Source: Narthecium ossifragum
Lineage: Eukaryota; Streptophyta; Magnoliopsida; Dioscoreales; Nartheciaceae
Direction: 5' to 3'
NCBI GenBank assembly: GCA_963920575.1
Contig: OY986964.1
Coordinates: forward strand, 15,179,460 to 15,243,459
DNA: 64,000 bases
Shown here: positions 23,318 through 33,554 of the stretch, in pieces
Position numbering within the stretch: the first letter of the stretch is position 1
Layout: each line of letters opens with the position of its first letter
Position numbers and translations under genes: made by a program
The notes under the pieces: model-generated
What the model saw: the letters and a program-made list of their open reading frames with translations, nothing else
Told to the model about the DNA's origin: nothing
Databases searched by the model: none

Positions 23318-24734
23318 TGTAAGGGCCTAAGTGTAAATTTCTGGGCTTTATGTAAATTGGAGGACTTTTCACGTAATTTTAGGTTTTGCGGGGGGTTTTC
23401 TGCAAAAACCACCCCCCTCCTTCTAGAGACATCGAGTCTCTTCTCCTTTCCCATTCTTGGCTGCCAAACCGAGAGAGAGAGGGAGAGATAGGAAGAGAGA
23501 TCGAGAGATTGAGAGGGAGAGATCGGTAGGGAGAGGGAGAGTAAGAGACCCCGCCAGCGTCGAAGAAGAAAGAAGGAAGGGAGAAAGAAATCGGGAGGAG
23601 CGGTGGAGCTCGCCGGTGGTGAAGATCCAGTGGAGCTCGCCGGTGGTGAAGATCCAGTGGATCTCCGCCGGATTCCTTCCCAATCTCGACTGAGGTAAGC
23701 TTCTAGCCCTTTTCCCCTTCGTTTTCCCTTGTTTTCCGTCACTTTTCCGTTGGGTTTTGGGAAGCTTCGCGGTCTTCCGGTGATGGGTCGCCGAAGAAGG
23801 TGTCGTGGACGGCGACGGGGACCTCTCTCGGCGACTGCAGCGCCGGAGAAGGACCCCCGTGGTCCAGGGCATCTCTCTCCGAGCCCTGTCCGGGCGTTTC
23901 CCGTGGTGGGGGGGGGGATCCTTGATCCCCGTCCCTGCCATGGTTTCCGGCGAGGTTCCGGCCGGCCTTTCTCTGGCCGTGACCGCCAACCTTGTGCTAG
24001 GCACATAATGTAGCTTCCCTCTTCTCCTCTGGTGGTTTTCCTGGTGCTTGAGCACCCTGGATTGGAGGTCCGACGGAGCTCCGGCGTGAGCTCCGGCGAT
24101 CCTCTTGAGGAGGAAGATGGCGTTGTGCGCAGCGCACGTTGGCGCGCACAGCGATCGTCTGAGTACACTGGTTAGTGCCTTGTGCACATTAGCTGTTTGC
24201 TAACGAACACTAGAGCCTTCCGACGCATGTTTTCGTCATTTTCCGCGCCCTTTTCGATCAGTTTCTCGTGAATCGAACTGATGCTAGCTGTTTTAATCTC
24301 TTTAGGACTCTAAGGGATCTTAGTCTTGTTTATCATGTTTTAGGCGATCGTTTGAGCGGTGGTCGAGTGTCGGAGCGCGGCGTGGACCCCCGGGCTTAGG
24401 GATCGCACGTCGACTCTCCTTTTAAGGTAGGAGTTACCTCCTAGGATTTGTGTGAATGTATGCAACGTTTTGTTATGTATGATATATGATGTGTTGTGTT
24501 TATGTCATGCTATGCCCTGGTTGGTAATGTATGCTTTTCTCTTGTGATGGTTGTATGATATGCTATGATATGATGATTTCTTGTATTGTATGAATATATG
24601 ATAATTGTTATTTGTTTTATTGTTGTGTTCTTTGTCTTGTGCATACATGATAGGATTGGGGTTGTGATTGGGTCTAGTCAGGTCCTGTAGCTAGACTAGT
24701 CAGAGTCTAGGGAGTTTAGGGACTAAGTTAATGA

Positions 24735-24845
24735 CTAGATCTGATTTAAGGATTTGATCTGATTAAAGATTTGATTGGAGGATTTGATCTAATTAAATAT
24801 CTGATTTGAGGATTTGATCTGATTGAGGATATGACTTGAGGTTGT
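24735..24845 (+). repeat. Short tandem repeat (GATTTGATCTGATT type)
   Basis: Six or so imprecise copies of GAGGATTTGATCTGATTAAA-like units within family A copy 1. Confidence 0.6.
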
Positions 24846-24849
24846 ATTG

Positions 24850-25137
24850 CCTATACTAGTATACTGAGGCCTGTATAGAGTCTAGAGGGGTCTGGGTGAG
24901 CGTTGGCGGCCGGACACGGTGCTGTGCATGTAAGACTACCCAGACTAGCCAGACCATACTAGGATCAGTAAACTAGGATAGATGGATGTTGCACCTATAC
25001 TAGTATACTGGGGCCGGGTATAGAGTCTATAGGGGTATGGGCTAGCGTTGGCGGCCGAACGCGGTGCTGTGCATGTAAGACTTACCCATATTAGCCAGAC
25101 CATACTTGGGCAGTATACTAGGATAGGTTGGTGTACA
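24850..25137 (+). repeat. 144-bp tandem duplication in family A copy 1
   Basis: Units starting CCTATACTAGTATACTG at 24850 and 24994 share GCGTTGGCGGCCG, GGTGCTGTGCATGTAAGAC and TAGCCAGACCATACT. The same duplication occurs in copies 2 and 3, so it predates their spread. Confidence 0.85.
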
Positions 25138-25600
25138 CCAGTGTCCTAGAGTGTGTCAGGTGACTCCTACTGGGCTTTCGAGCTCATTGTTTGGGTTTTT
25201 GGTTTTTGGTGCAGGTAGGCCTGAGATCACTGCATCCCATGGAGATCATGTACTGTGCTGAGGAGTCATTCTGTATTTTTGCTTCTTTTATTTATGTATG
25301 ATAAAGCATGTATATGTTGGAATTTGGAAAAAGGGTTGTATATTGTAAATTTGGGTTGTCATATCCTGTATTTTGATGTTACAAATCCTATGTACATGAA
25401 ACATGAATGAATGAAATGAATGAATGTAAGTGGGCGAATGTGTCCCTAATAGATGTGATTGAATGTTGTAAAGTATGTATTATTAGTGATTAACAGGTTG
25501 TAATAGTGATTTCACGTCCCCGTGCCCAAGGGTCATGCCAAAATTTTCAGTAATTATTTTGGATATTTTATATTAAATTGGGGCGGGGCGTGACAGTAAT

Positions 25601-26965
25601 TGTCCCCAATTACACTAAGTCATAAAAATAAATTAAGAAATAAAGGGTAGAGATAACCATAATGAACACCCCAAAAATAGATTTCTCTCTCTTCCAATTT
25701 AAGTTTAGGCATCGCCATCATTGAATAAATACTTCCTTCCCCACCATAACCTGTCACAAAAATATATACCTTTTCAAAAAGATCAAATATAACTAATAAA
25801 AGTCCAAAAAGGTATTAGAATCATAGAAAATTTCGGCATAGTCTCCTTTGTATTTTCATGATATATTAATCTGTACAAACATTCATCATACAAAATAGCT
25901 AATGCATAGGAAACTGGAAAGGAGATTACAGTAGCATCATAAATCATCATCTAGACATCACAGACAAAGAAATAACAAACCAAAAACATCCAAGCAGAGC
26001 ACCAAATTATTCATCATCGTATAAATGTCCGGCCCATCCACAGTCGGCCGCCTGCGGCGAGATCGGATATCGAATTTGGCGGAGATAGAAAGAATTGAAT
26101 ACCCGTGGAAGCTCTGGGATGCCTGGATGACTTGAATATACATATTATGGTCCTGATTGAATATCTATACCGTCCGATCGGAAATCGAATCACTGTAGCA
26201 CCTAGATCATGTCTAGCAACAATCGGATGGCTGAAACTCGCCGGCGACGGATCAACGGCAAAACATCGTCGCCGGAAGACAGGGAAGGTACAGGAAGAAT
26301 CGTGATGGCTCAAGGAGTCTATGTACGGTGTCTGATCGATGGATTGGTGGCTTCCGGTGGTGGATTAGAGATGGCCGTGGCGCAGTTTAGATCGCCGGAG
26401 ACGAATTCCGGTGATCCAGGCACAAATTGAGATAAGTAATGGTGGAGGAAGGTTCGTGGATGTGTGGGGAACTATCCAATGGTGGCGGATGGATGAATTG
26501 AGCTTCCAGCCGGCGGATTGAAGGTGGTCGGATAGGTGGTTTCGTCGGAGTTTGAAGCTAATGATCCCGGCGGCAAGGAAAGGATTTGATGGTGACAGAA
26601 GCTTCGTGGTGGCCGGAGGAAGGTTCTAGAGGTATTAATGAGTGATGGGAGGCACGGGATGAGGAGATCGAACACGGCCGGCGGAAGCGGAGGGGCTCAC
26701 CGGCGTCAGAGGAGAAATTGGGGGAATAGGAGTCCGTGAGGAGGTATAGGAGAGGATGGCGGTGATGTAGGTGGTGGTTTGGAGGAATGAGGATGGCTGG
26801 AGAGAGGCGACGGTGGACGGCTCGGGTTGAGCCGCTGGAAGCCAGGCGGAGCCGGGACGAAAAGTCCATGTCTCGCTGGTGAGCCACAACTAGAAGGAGA
26901 GAGATAAACTCTGGTGCAAAATAAGGAAATTCTGGAAAAAATGAAAAAATTGGAAAACAAATCAT
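25601..26965 (-). other. Tat-type internal region, with GC-rich segment 26014-26965
   Basis: 25601-26013 is AT-rich with nothing evident. 26014-26965 is GC-rich with several overlapping minus-strand frames (135 residues starting at 26965; others of 84-99) rich in Ser, Pro, Arg and His. No domain is recognisable. It could be a remnant of the element's lost coding region or a captured host gene piece. Confidence 0.35.
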
Positions 26966-27042
26966 GGAAAAATCCTAAAAATTAAAAAGAACTCCTAAAA
27001 ACTGGGTTGCCTCCCAGTTAGCGTGTAATTTTACGTCTTTCG

Positions 27043-27690
27043 CTAGATGCTCTCGAAACAAGATTTAGGTGGTCGATGGTTCCATGTGAAGAAATACATG
27101 GCTCGGAGAATGGTGAATGTATGCAGACATGCTTCATCAAGAAAAATAGGAATACCCATAGCAAACGAAGTGTGCACAGGACGATAAGATTTGATACGAT
27201 TTTTTATGAATGGACGATAGAAATTAACATGGTCTTCACTCATGTTAGGTGTCTCCTCCTCACAACGTTCAACTAATATGGATAGTGCATAATGTAGAGG
27301 CTCAATTTGAGGTTTCTGATAAGAAATCTTACAAAAGAGGTTATCCTCATTACCATCATTGCAAATAGGCACTACATCTTCATTCAACACATCATCTAAA
27401 ACTGGCAATTCATCACAACAATTCTCATCATCACTAAAAAAATTAGCTTCTAAAGCATGATCAGAATACATATACGTTCCAGTTTCATTAGGTATGCATT
27501 CGGGAATATTATTTTCAGGGGCCGGCAAAATATTCTCAATAGATGTATAATTCGGCAAAGTATTAGAACACATCTCAAAATGACATGCATCATTCTCATT
27601 AGAAACATAAGCTTCACCAACATTGTCATCACAAACAGCCGGAATAGAATTATTTGCATAGTCCTCATTCTCATAATATGAATCAACCAT
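27043..27690 (-). CDS. Acidic 215-residue ORF of the Tat-type element
   Basis: Open frame starting MVDSYYENEDYANNSIP and ending KSCFESI. It is very rich in Asp, Glu and Asn, with several Cys (CDD, CHFEMC, DDENCCDE) and a more basic C-terminal third (NFYRPFIKNRIKSYRPVHTS). No retroviral domain is visible. It overlaps the end of the preceding frame by a few bases in another frame (27683-27690), suggesting one coding unit with a shift. I do not recognise the family; position after the leader fits a gag-like or extra ORF. Confidence 0.5.
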   Translation of the reverse strand: MVDSYYENEDYANNSIPAVCDDNVGEAYVSNENDACHFEMCSNTLPNYTSIENILPAPENNIPECIPNETGTYMYSDHALEANFFSDDENCCDELPVLDDVLNEDVVPICNDGNEDNLFCKISYQKPQIEPLHYALSILVERCEEETPNMSEDHVNFYRPFIKNRIKSYRPVHTSFAMGIPIFLDEACLHTFTILRAMYFFTWNHRPPKSCFESI

Positions 27691-27898
27691 GTGGTTGTTC
27701 TATTTGTATTTCTATTTTGGATATAGATTGAGCATTCGAATTAACATAATTTCTTATCAAAGCAATTTTGCTCCTAAGCTCAGTCTTAAGCTCAGCCATG
27801 TTTGCATTCATGTTATTTATACTAGCATTGATGTTAGTTAGTGTACTTATGATTGTGTCCAAAGCTGAGTGAGAGGGTGCTTGGGAAGGATATTGCAT
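27683..27898 (-). CDS. Coiled-coil-like 71-residue ORF of the Tat-type element
   Basis: The sequence TIISTLTNINASINNMNAN followed by MAELKTELRSKIALIRNYV has heptad-like spacing. The same frame extends upstream to a TAG at about 27938-27940 that separates it from the ORF at 27941-28228, where a Gln codon would be one C-to-T change away. It is likely the middle of one broken polypeptide. Confidence 0.45.
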   Translation of the reverse strand: MQYPSQAPSHSALDTIISTLTNINASINNMNANMAELKTELRSKIALIRNYVNSNAQSISKIEIQIEQPHG

Positions 27899-27940
27899 TT
27901 CAAAACAAGGTTTAAAATTTTGGGTCGGTGTTTCTATATT

Positions 27941-28228
27941 CTATGGTTGAACGTTAGGGGGTTGATAACCTTGAAATTGCCAACTTGGGTATGTATGATT
28001 TCTAAAATTTGGATTATAAGTATATGAATGTGAATTATATGCCGGATTTGAGAAATCATATGTGTCATAATTGTAAGCGGGTCCATAACCAAAAGGTAAA
28101 TCATCATTCAACACGGCACCCGGTGGCATATAAAAATTGGCCATACATGCAAAATCACATACCAAACAAAAAGGAAAACATAATATTCGGAGAAGAGGAG
28201 AAAACCCGGAAAATAATAATTGAAACAA
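27941..28228 (-). CDS. Tyr/Asn/Pro-rich ORF following the PBS
   Basis: The likely real start is the internal Met of MANFYMPPGAVLNDDLPFGY, about 330 bases inside the PBS. The product is rich in Tyr, Asn and Pro (GPAYNYDTYDFSNPAYNSHS). It ends at a TAG that probably split a longer frame. No known domain. Confidence 0.45.
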   Translation of the reverse strand: MFQLLFSGFSPLLRILCFPFCLVCDFACMANFYMPPGAVLNDDLPFGYGPAYNYDTYDFSNPAYNSHSYTYNPNFRNHTYPSWQFQGYQPPNVQP

Positions 28229-28481
28229 AAAGTTTTGAAGTAAGAAAACTTACCTGACTGCGCAATTCCGATCGTTCGGTTTGGGGTCCGACCGATCGCT
28301 CTAGGTCGTGGGTGAGATGCTTCCTTCAAGAAAAATCCGTTCCAATGCTGATAAAATTCCAGAAATTTGTCAAAAAAATCCTAGAAAGTGTAAAATAAAG
28401 AAAGGGAAAAATAAGAAAGATAAAAACCTAACTAAGCAAAGAAAACGAGTTAAGAGAAGATCAATTAGTTAATCGTCGAAA

Positions 28482-28499
28482 TCCCCGGCAACGGCACCA
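28482..28499 (-). other. Primer binding site of the Tat-type element
   Basis: Minus strand TGGTGCCGTTGCCGGGGA, one base from the TGGCGCCGTTGCCGGGGA site of Athila/Tat elements (Asp tRNA). It fixes element type and orientation. Confidence 0.85.
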
Positions 28500-28505
28500 A
28501 AAATT

Positions 28506-29029
28506 GATCGCTCGCAAGCATCGTCGTTAAAACGTCACAAACTCAATCAAATATTAAATTTATAATCCTTATTCAATCACTAATACTACTACGTAGACTA
28601 GTGGTGAAATCCGGAGTAGATTCACAGGGAAAATGTTGGAAAGTAAAATCAATTCTCGAAACTGATTCCTAAGCGAAGTAATCAAAAGGTTGGTTGAATG
28701 ATCTAAAACTTATCTAAGAAAACAAGTAAAGTGATCAGGATTTGAACCAAGTTAAGAATTACCTAGGGATCGCTCGCAAGCATCGTCGTTAAAACGTCAC
28801 AAACTCAATCAAATATTAAATTTATAATCCTTATTCAATCACTAATACTACTACGTAGACTAGTGGTGAAATCCGGAGTAGATCCACAGGGAAAATGTTG
28901 GAAAGTAAAATCAATTCTCGAAACTGATTCCTAAGCGGAGTAATCAAAAGGTTGGTTGAATGATCTAAAACTTATCTAAGAAAACAAGTAAAGTGATCAG
29001 GATTTGAACCAAGTTAAGAATTACCTATG
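28506..29029 (-). repeat. 262-bp tandem duplication at the LTR/PBS end
   Basis: 28506-28767 and 28768-29029 both run from GATCGCTCGCAAGCATCG to AATTACCTA and differ at about three positions. The other LTR has a single copy. The duplication is younger than the LTR pair. Confidence 0.9.
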
Positions 29030-29211
29030 GATTACTCAATCCACCCTAGCTTCACCTTCAACCTTCTCTAGTTATCCTCTTGCTCACTTTTCTCAACATT
29101 ATGGATCATATGGCTACAAGCTCATATGAATGTCTAAAATAAGATTTATGTTCCTAATGGCATAGCCTATCTTTCTTGGGATATGTTTTCTTCAATCCTA
29201 AGATTACTTTA

Positions 29212-31720
29212 TGTCACGCTCCGCCCCGATTAAATACAATTTATCCCAAAATTTCTAAAAAAATTCGGCATGACCCTTGGGCACGGGCACGTGAGATCAC
29301 AATTACAACCTATCAATAGATACAAAATTCACACATCCTATGATAATTCATTATAATTTACAAAAATTCACGTATCTCTTTCATTCATTCATGTGCATAG
29401 GATTATAGCCATCAAATACATGATTTAGCCATGAGATTGTCATATACAGTTTCCCATATTTCAGCATATACAAAGCGTCAAATACACAATTTGAGAGTTA
29501 AGGTAGAGTACAAAATAAAATTGGGATACAACCCACAACCCTCCACCTGCTACAAAGCTAACTCTCAAACAATAAGTACAAAACTGATGCCATGTCACCA
29601 CTGACCACCTCCATGTGGTGCACAGGTCTCGGGCCTACCTCCTGCACAACAAAAACCCATGGAAAATGAGCTCGAAAGCCCAGTAGGAGTCACCTGACGA
29701 CAATCTAGGACACTGGTGTACACCCACCTATCCTAGTATACTACCCAAGTATGGTCTGGCTAGTATGGGTAAGTCTTACATGCACAGACGCCGCGTCCGA
29801 CCATCAATGCTCGCCCATAACCCTATAGACTCTATACCAAGCCCCAGTATACTAGTATAGGTACAACATCTTATACTAGTTTACTGATCCTAGTATGGTC
29901 TGGCTAGTCTGGGTAAGTCTTACATGCACAGACGTCGCGTCCGACCGTCAACGCTCGCCTAGACCCCTATAGACTCTATACTGGCCTCAGTATACTAGTA
30001 TAAGTCCAACATCCTCAATCAGATCAAATCCTCAAGTCAGATCCTCAATCGACATATGGAGATCAAAATCCATCCGTCAAGTCATCGACATAGCCCCTAG
30101 ACTCTGACCAGTCTACCTACATGACCTGACTAGACCCAACTACAAACTCTGTCCTAAGACAAGCCTGACATTCCTAGCATGTATGTACAAGCCACACAAC
30201 ATCATAATATAATCGAATATAGTAATTCATAAGTTCTCATATATGCATACAATACAGGAATAGCACGACATAACATTCCATAACACAAGCAAGTAGAGGG
30301 CTCAACTAGCCCAACATATCATTACATAGCATGCAACCATCATCACAAAGGTATAGCTATACAACATGCCATATAATCACAACATATAGCAAGCATATCA
30401 TAACATACACACATCCTTAGTCGGAGGTAACTCCTACCTCAAGGAAGCAATCCAAGCGTAAACTCTAAGTCCGGGAACCCACGTCACGCTCCAACACCTG
30501 ACGGCCGCTCAATCGATCGCCTAAAGCACAAGAACAAGGAAAGCGGTTAGGTAGGGCTCCAAACGCGGTTAAATTTACTAAAATTAGATAGAGCTCAGAA
30601 ACCGGTCGAAAAGAGCCGACAAAGACCTAAATCGGAAGTCGACGCTCCGCACGCCGGAGTGTGCGACGACTCCGCCCACGGTGGACCAGCCGCTCGGCGT
30701 TTCCAACGTTGTGTCGCCGCTTGAACACACCGCGGCTGCAACTTCCCTCGCCTGTGAAGAATCTGCGACGGATCTGTGACGTGTTTGCGACGGATTTGCC
30801 GCACCGACGACGTGTCTACGACAGAATCTGCCGCACTGACGATGTGTCTGTGACAAAATCTGCCGCACCAACGGCGCGTCTACGACAACCCAGCCCTGGC
30901 GACACACACCCCTCCGCCAAGAAGGGTCGCCGGAACTCCGTTGGAGCTTCGCTGGAGGCTCACAAAACCCGTTGCTTAACTATCGGACAACCACCACGGG
31001 AAAGAGGACTTTGCTTACTGCCCCAACCATCGGATCCAACGGAAGATCAACGGCCACGGCCAGAGGAAGGCCGGCCAGAAATCTCGCCGGAAACCATGGC
31101 AGGGAGGGGAAGCAAGTTTCCCCTCAGCATGGGAAAACGCCCAAACATGGCTCGGAGAGATGCCCCAGACCACGTGGGTCCTTCCCCGGCGCTGCAGTCG
31201 CCGAGGGAGGTCCCCAACGCCGTCGACAACATCTTCTCCGATGACCCCTCACCGAAGAAACACGAAGCTCCCCAAAACCCAACGGAAAACACACAAAAAA
31301 GAAGAGATCGGAGGGGAAAAAAGATGGGAGCTCACCTGAGCCAAGAGGGAGACGAAATCCGACGGGAACTTCACCAGATGTACTCGATTTCCGACGATCT
31401 CCACCTCTCCTCCTCCCGATTTTCTTCCCCCTTTCCTCCCTCCTTTCTTCTCTAGAGCCGATGATCTCCCTTGCTTCCTCTCCATCTCCCTCCCGATCTC
31501 TCTCTCTCGATCTCTCCCTCTCCCTTCTCTTCTTAGCCAAACGAGTGAAAGGAAGGAGGGTTAAGGAGAAAGAAAGAAATATCAAGGAAGAGGACTCTCG
31601 ATTTCTCTAGAAGGGTGGGGGGTGATTTTCGCACAAAAGCCCCCGTAAAGCTCGAAATTACACGAAAGACCCTCTAAATCTTACAGAAAAGTCCTTATAT
31701 GAAAAAAATAGGTCCTTACA
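29212..31720 (-). mobile_element. Family A solo LTR, copy 2 (2509 bp)
   Basis: Plus strand reads TGTCACGCTCCGCCCC ... GGTCCTTACA, the reverse complement of copy 1. Perfect TSD CTTTA at 29207-29211 and 31721-31725. It is inserted in the 5' LTR of the Tat-type element. Confidence 0.9.
29728..30010 (-). repeat. Tandem duplication in family A copy 2
   Basis: Two units of about 140 bp with TATGGTCTGGCTAGT, GTAAGTCTTACATGCACAG and ATACTAGTATAGG, homologous to those in copy 1. Confidence 0.8.
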
Positions 31721-32678
31721 CTTTAAGTTATACTACTCCTAATGACCTTGGCACAACCTATCCTAGCATAGCATAACCTATCTCAAAAGCAAACCATAAA
31801 TCACATGAAAACCATCTCATAAATCTGTATAAACAATCACAGAAAGCTTATACAACTGAAAATACTTCAAAGGAACTCTGTTCCCTCAAATCTCTAATCA
31901 TTAAAACCATATTTATGTGATCATGTTGAGAAGAAGTTTACAAGAATCAAACCAAAGAAAATTGAAAGCTACACTAGGGTTTCATGATATCTCTAAGTTT
32001 AAGAATTAGCTACTCATCTTCTGGGAAAGATCCATAGGTGTTGGGAAGGAAGCCGTCGATCCCCGTGAAAAGATCTCCATCTTCAAAACCCTAGCCTTCT
32101 CCTCCAAAAGTGGTCCAAAAGATGATTATTTTCGGCTGGAATAACCCCTTTATATAGTAGAAACCCTTGATCCCGGAATTAGGAGTTATAATTGAACTTA
32201 AACTCTAATTTCCCTAAATTCCGTGTTGATGACGTCATCGGAGCGACCGATCAGACTCAAATCCGATCCATCGCTCAAGTCGGTCTGACTGGGTCCTCAC
32301 TGCCACGTCATTACTTAATTTCAGCATTTATCAAATTTCAGCTTTCATAGATCCAACTTTGCTTCAAAATTGGCGCCAATCTATAGAGAATCTCATAACA
32401 TTTTCAACATGAACGTTGTAGATCTTGAAGTCTTGTTTCATTTTCCAGAATTTTAAAATATTTGGAGTTTTGTAAAATATCTGGTGATTTATTTCCAAAC
32501 AGTCAACGAAACAGTCTTTTTGCAGAATTTATTGTTTTATGGCCGAATTTCTTGTATTTCTTCTCAAATCCTAGTTAAAACTGAAATCAAACAATAGGAT
32601 ATCAAATACACCTACTCTAGGCCTAACAAAAGTAATTTAAGGGGTTTAATTAGGAATAATTAGTGACTTAATACAGAT

Positions 32679-33024
32679 GTAATCCACGTCTCTCGAAACA
32701 AGGTCTGGATCGATCTACTAGAGAGTTGGATTGAGCCACCGTGCAAACCTGTAATCATGTCTCTATAAGAGGCCTGACGGATCTATCCAACCAGGTCTGG
32801 ATCGATCCAGTTTTAACTTGGATCGATCCAGTTTTAACTTGGATCGATCCAGTTTTAACTTGGATCGATCCAAAGGCATCTTGGATCGATCCCAAATTCC
32901 CAGATTTGGTTTCCACGTTCCTTTTCTTCATAGCTTCTTCTACTCCTCCTCTTGTGCCGCATCCAGTTGTTCTACACAATTAGATTCCGTTTGTTGAGGT
33001 CTCATGAGGAGAGAAACCCCAACA
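32679..33024 (-). mobile_element. 5' LTR of Tork-type copia, part 2
   Basis: Continuation of the LTR split at 20929. On the minus strand the LTR begins TGTTGGGGTTTCTCTCC, a typical copia LTR start, at 33024. Confidence 0.75.
32705..32892. repeat. GGATCGATCC palindrome array in Tork LTR, part 2
   Basis: Six or so palindromes; three consecutive copies form a 21-base repeat, GGATCGATCC plus AGTTTTAACTT, at 32788-32850. Confidence 0.9.
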
Positions 33025-33137
33025 CTTAGTGCATGCAATTATGAGAAACTATACTCTTGGCAGTGAAGCTTCAAAGCAAGCAGAACATAACTCCTTAAGA
33101 TCCACAAGGCATGCATGGATGACAAAAATAATAGAAT
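33025..33137. other. Spacer
   Basis: No gene or repeat seen between the Tork LTR end and the fold-back element; it is the old flank of the Tork insertion. Confidence 0.4.
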
Positions 33138-33428
33138 AAAGTTTTGTGTACATGGCCACGTGGCATGTGTAATGCACATGCCATCTAATCAGTAGTGAGG
33201 TATCGATTGATTGAACTATTTCATCGGTAGTGAGGTACCGATGGATTAGATCAACCAATCGGTACATCACTACAGATCCGATCATTAGTACATTCAATCG
33301 GTAGTGAGCCATCGATTGATTGACCTATTCCATCTGTAGTGAGGTACGGATAGACTAGATCAATTGGTCGGTATCCCACTACCGATTGGATTGTGTGTGT
33401 AATGTGCATGGCTTAAGCCATGTACACA
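33138..33428. mobile_element. Fold-back MITE (291 bp)
   Basis: Terminal inverted repeats TTTGTGTACATGGC / GCCATGTACACAAA. The interior is an array of inverted words, chiefly ATCGGTAGTGAGGTACCGAT variants, and TGTGTAATGCACATG near each end. No clear TSD. A related piece lies in ARK intron 1. Confidence 0.7.
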
Positions 33429-33554
33429 AATCAGCGATCAAAATAATAAGGCCCGTCACATATTTGGCCTTTTCTAGTAACGCGCGTCTCCAGAATCTAT
33501 GGTTATATGTTACACATCTTGTTTGAGGTAGCTCTAAAAAGATACATTATGTGT
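33429..33554. other. Spacer
   Basis: Nothing recognisable between the fold-back MITE and the next LTR. Confidence 0.3.

Larger units (their letters stand above)
23318..25595 (+). mobile_element. Family A solo LTR, copy 1 (2278 bp)
   Basis: Starts TGTAAGGGCC, ends GGGGCGTGACA, with perfect TSD GTAAT at 23313-23317 and 25596-25600. The first 900 bases are GC-rich with CT/GA tracts; the last kilobase is AT/TG-rich and holds a tandem duplication. Long LTRs of this kind are typical of Tekay/Del chromoviruses, and the end resembles that of family B. No internal region, so a product of LTR-LTR recombination. Confidence 0.9.
20930..32673 (-). mobile_element. Non-autonomous Tat/Athila-type LTR element, about 11.7 kb with nested insertions
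   Basis: Left (3') LTR 20930-22313, right (5') LTR 28505-32673, PBS 28482-28499, polypurine tract 22314-22325, all on the minus strand. Flanks CAGCT (20925-20929) and CAGAT (32674-32678) are a TSD with one mismatch. Removing the family A solo LTRs at 23318-25595 and 29212-31720 leaves an internal region of about 3.9 kb with no protease, RT or integrase. It must rely on another element's enzymes. It sits inside the Tork-type copia LTR. Confidence 0.8.
28505..32673 (-). repeat. 5' LTR of the Tat-type element, split and partly duplicated
   Basis: LTR sequence runs 28505-29211, is interrupted by the family A solo LTR 29212-31720, and resumes at 31726-32673. The end at 32665-32673 reads GACTTAATA where the partner has GACTTATCA, so the terminal TG is mutated. 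It carries a 262-bp tandem duplication at its PBS end. Confidence 0.8.

Noticed and set aside
23296..24187. Long minus-strand frames (290 and 254 residues) in family A copy 1
   Set aside because: They run antisense through a GC-rich LTR region, overlap each other in different frames and are Arg/Ser/Pro low-complexity. The LTR has a perfect TSD, so it is not a host gene.
30661..31455. 264-residue plus-strand frame
   Set aside because: Antisense to the family A copy 2 LTR; compositional frame in GC-rich DNA, without a domain.
23318..31720. Family A copies 1 and 2 as the two LTRs of one element
   Set aside because: They face opposite ways and each has its own perfect TSD.
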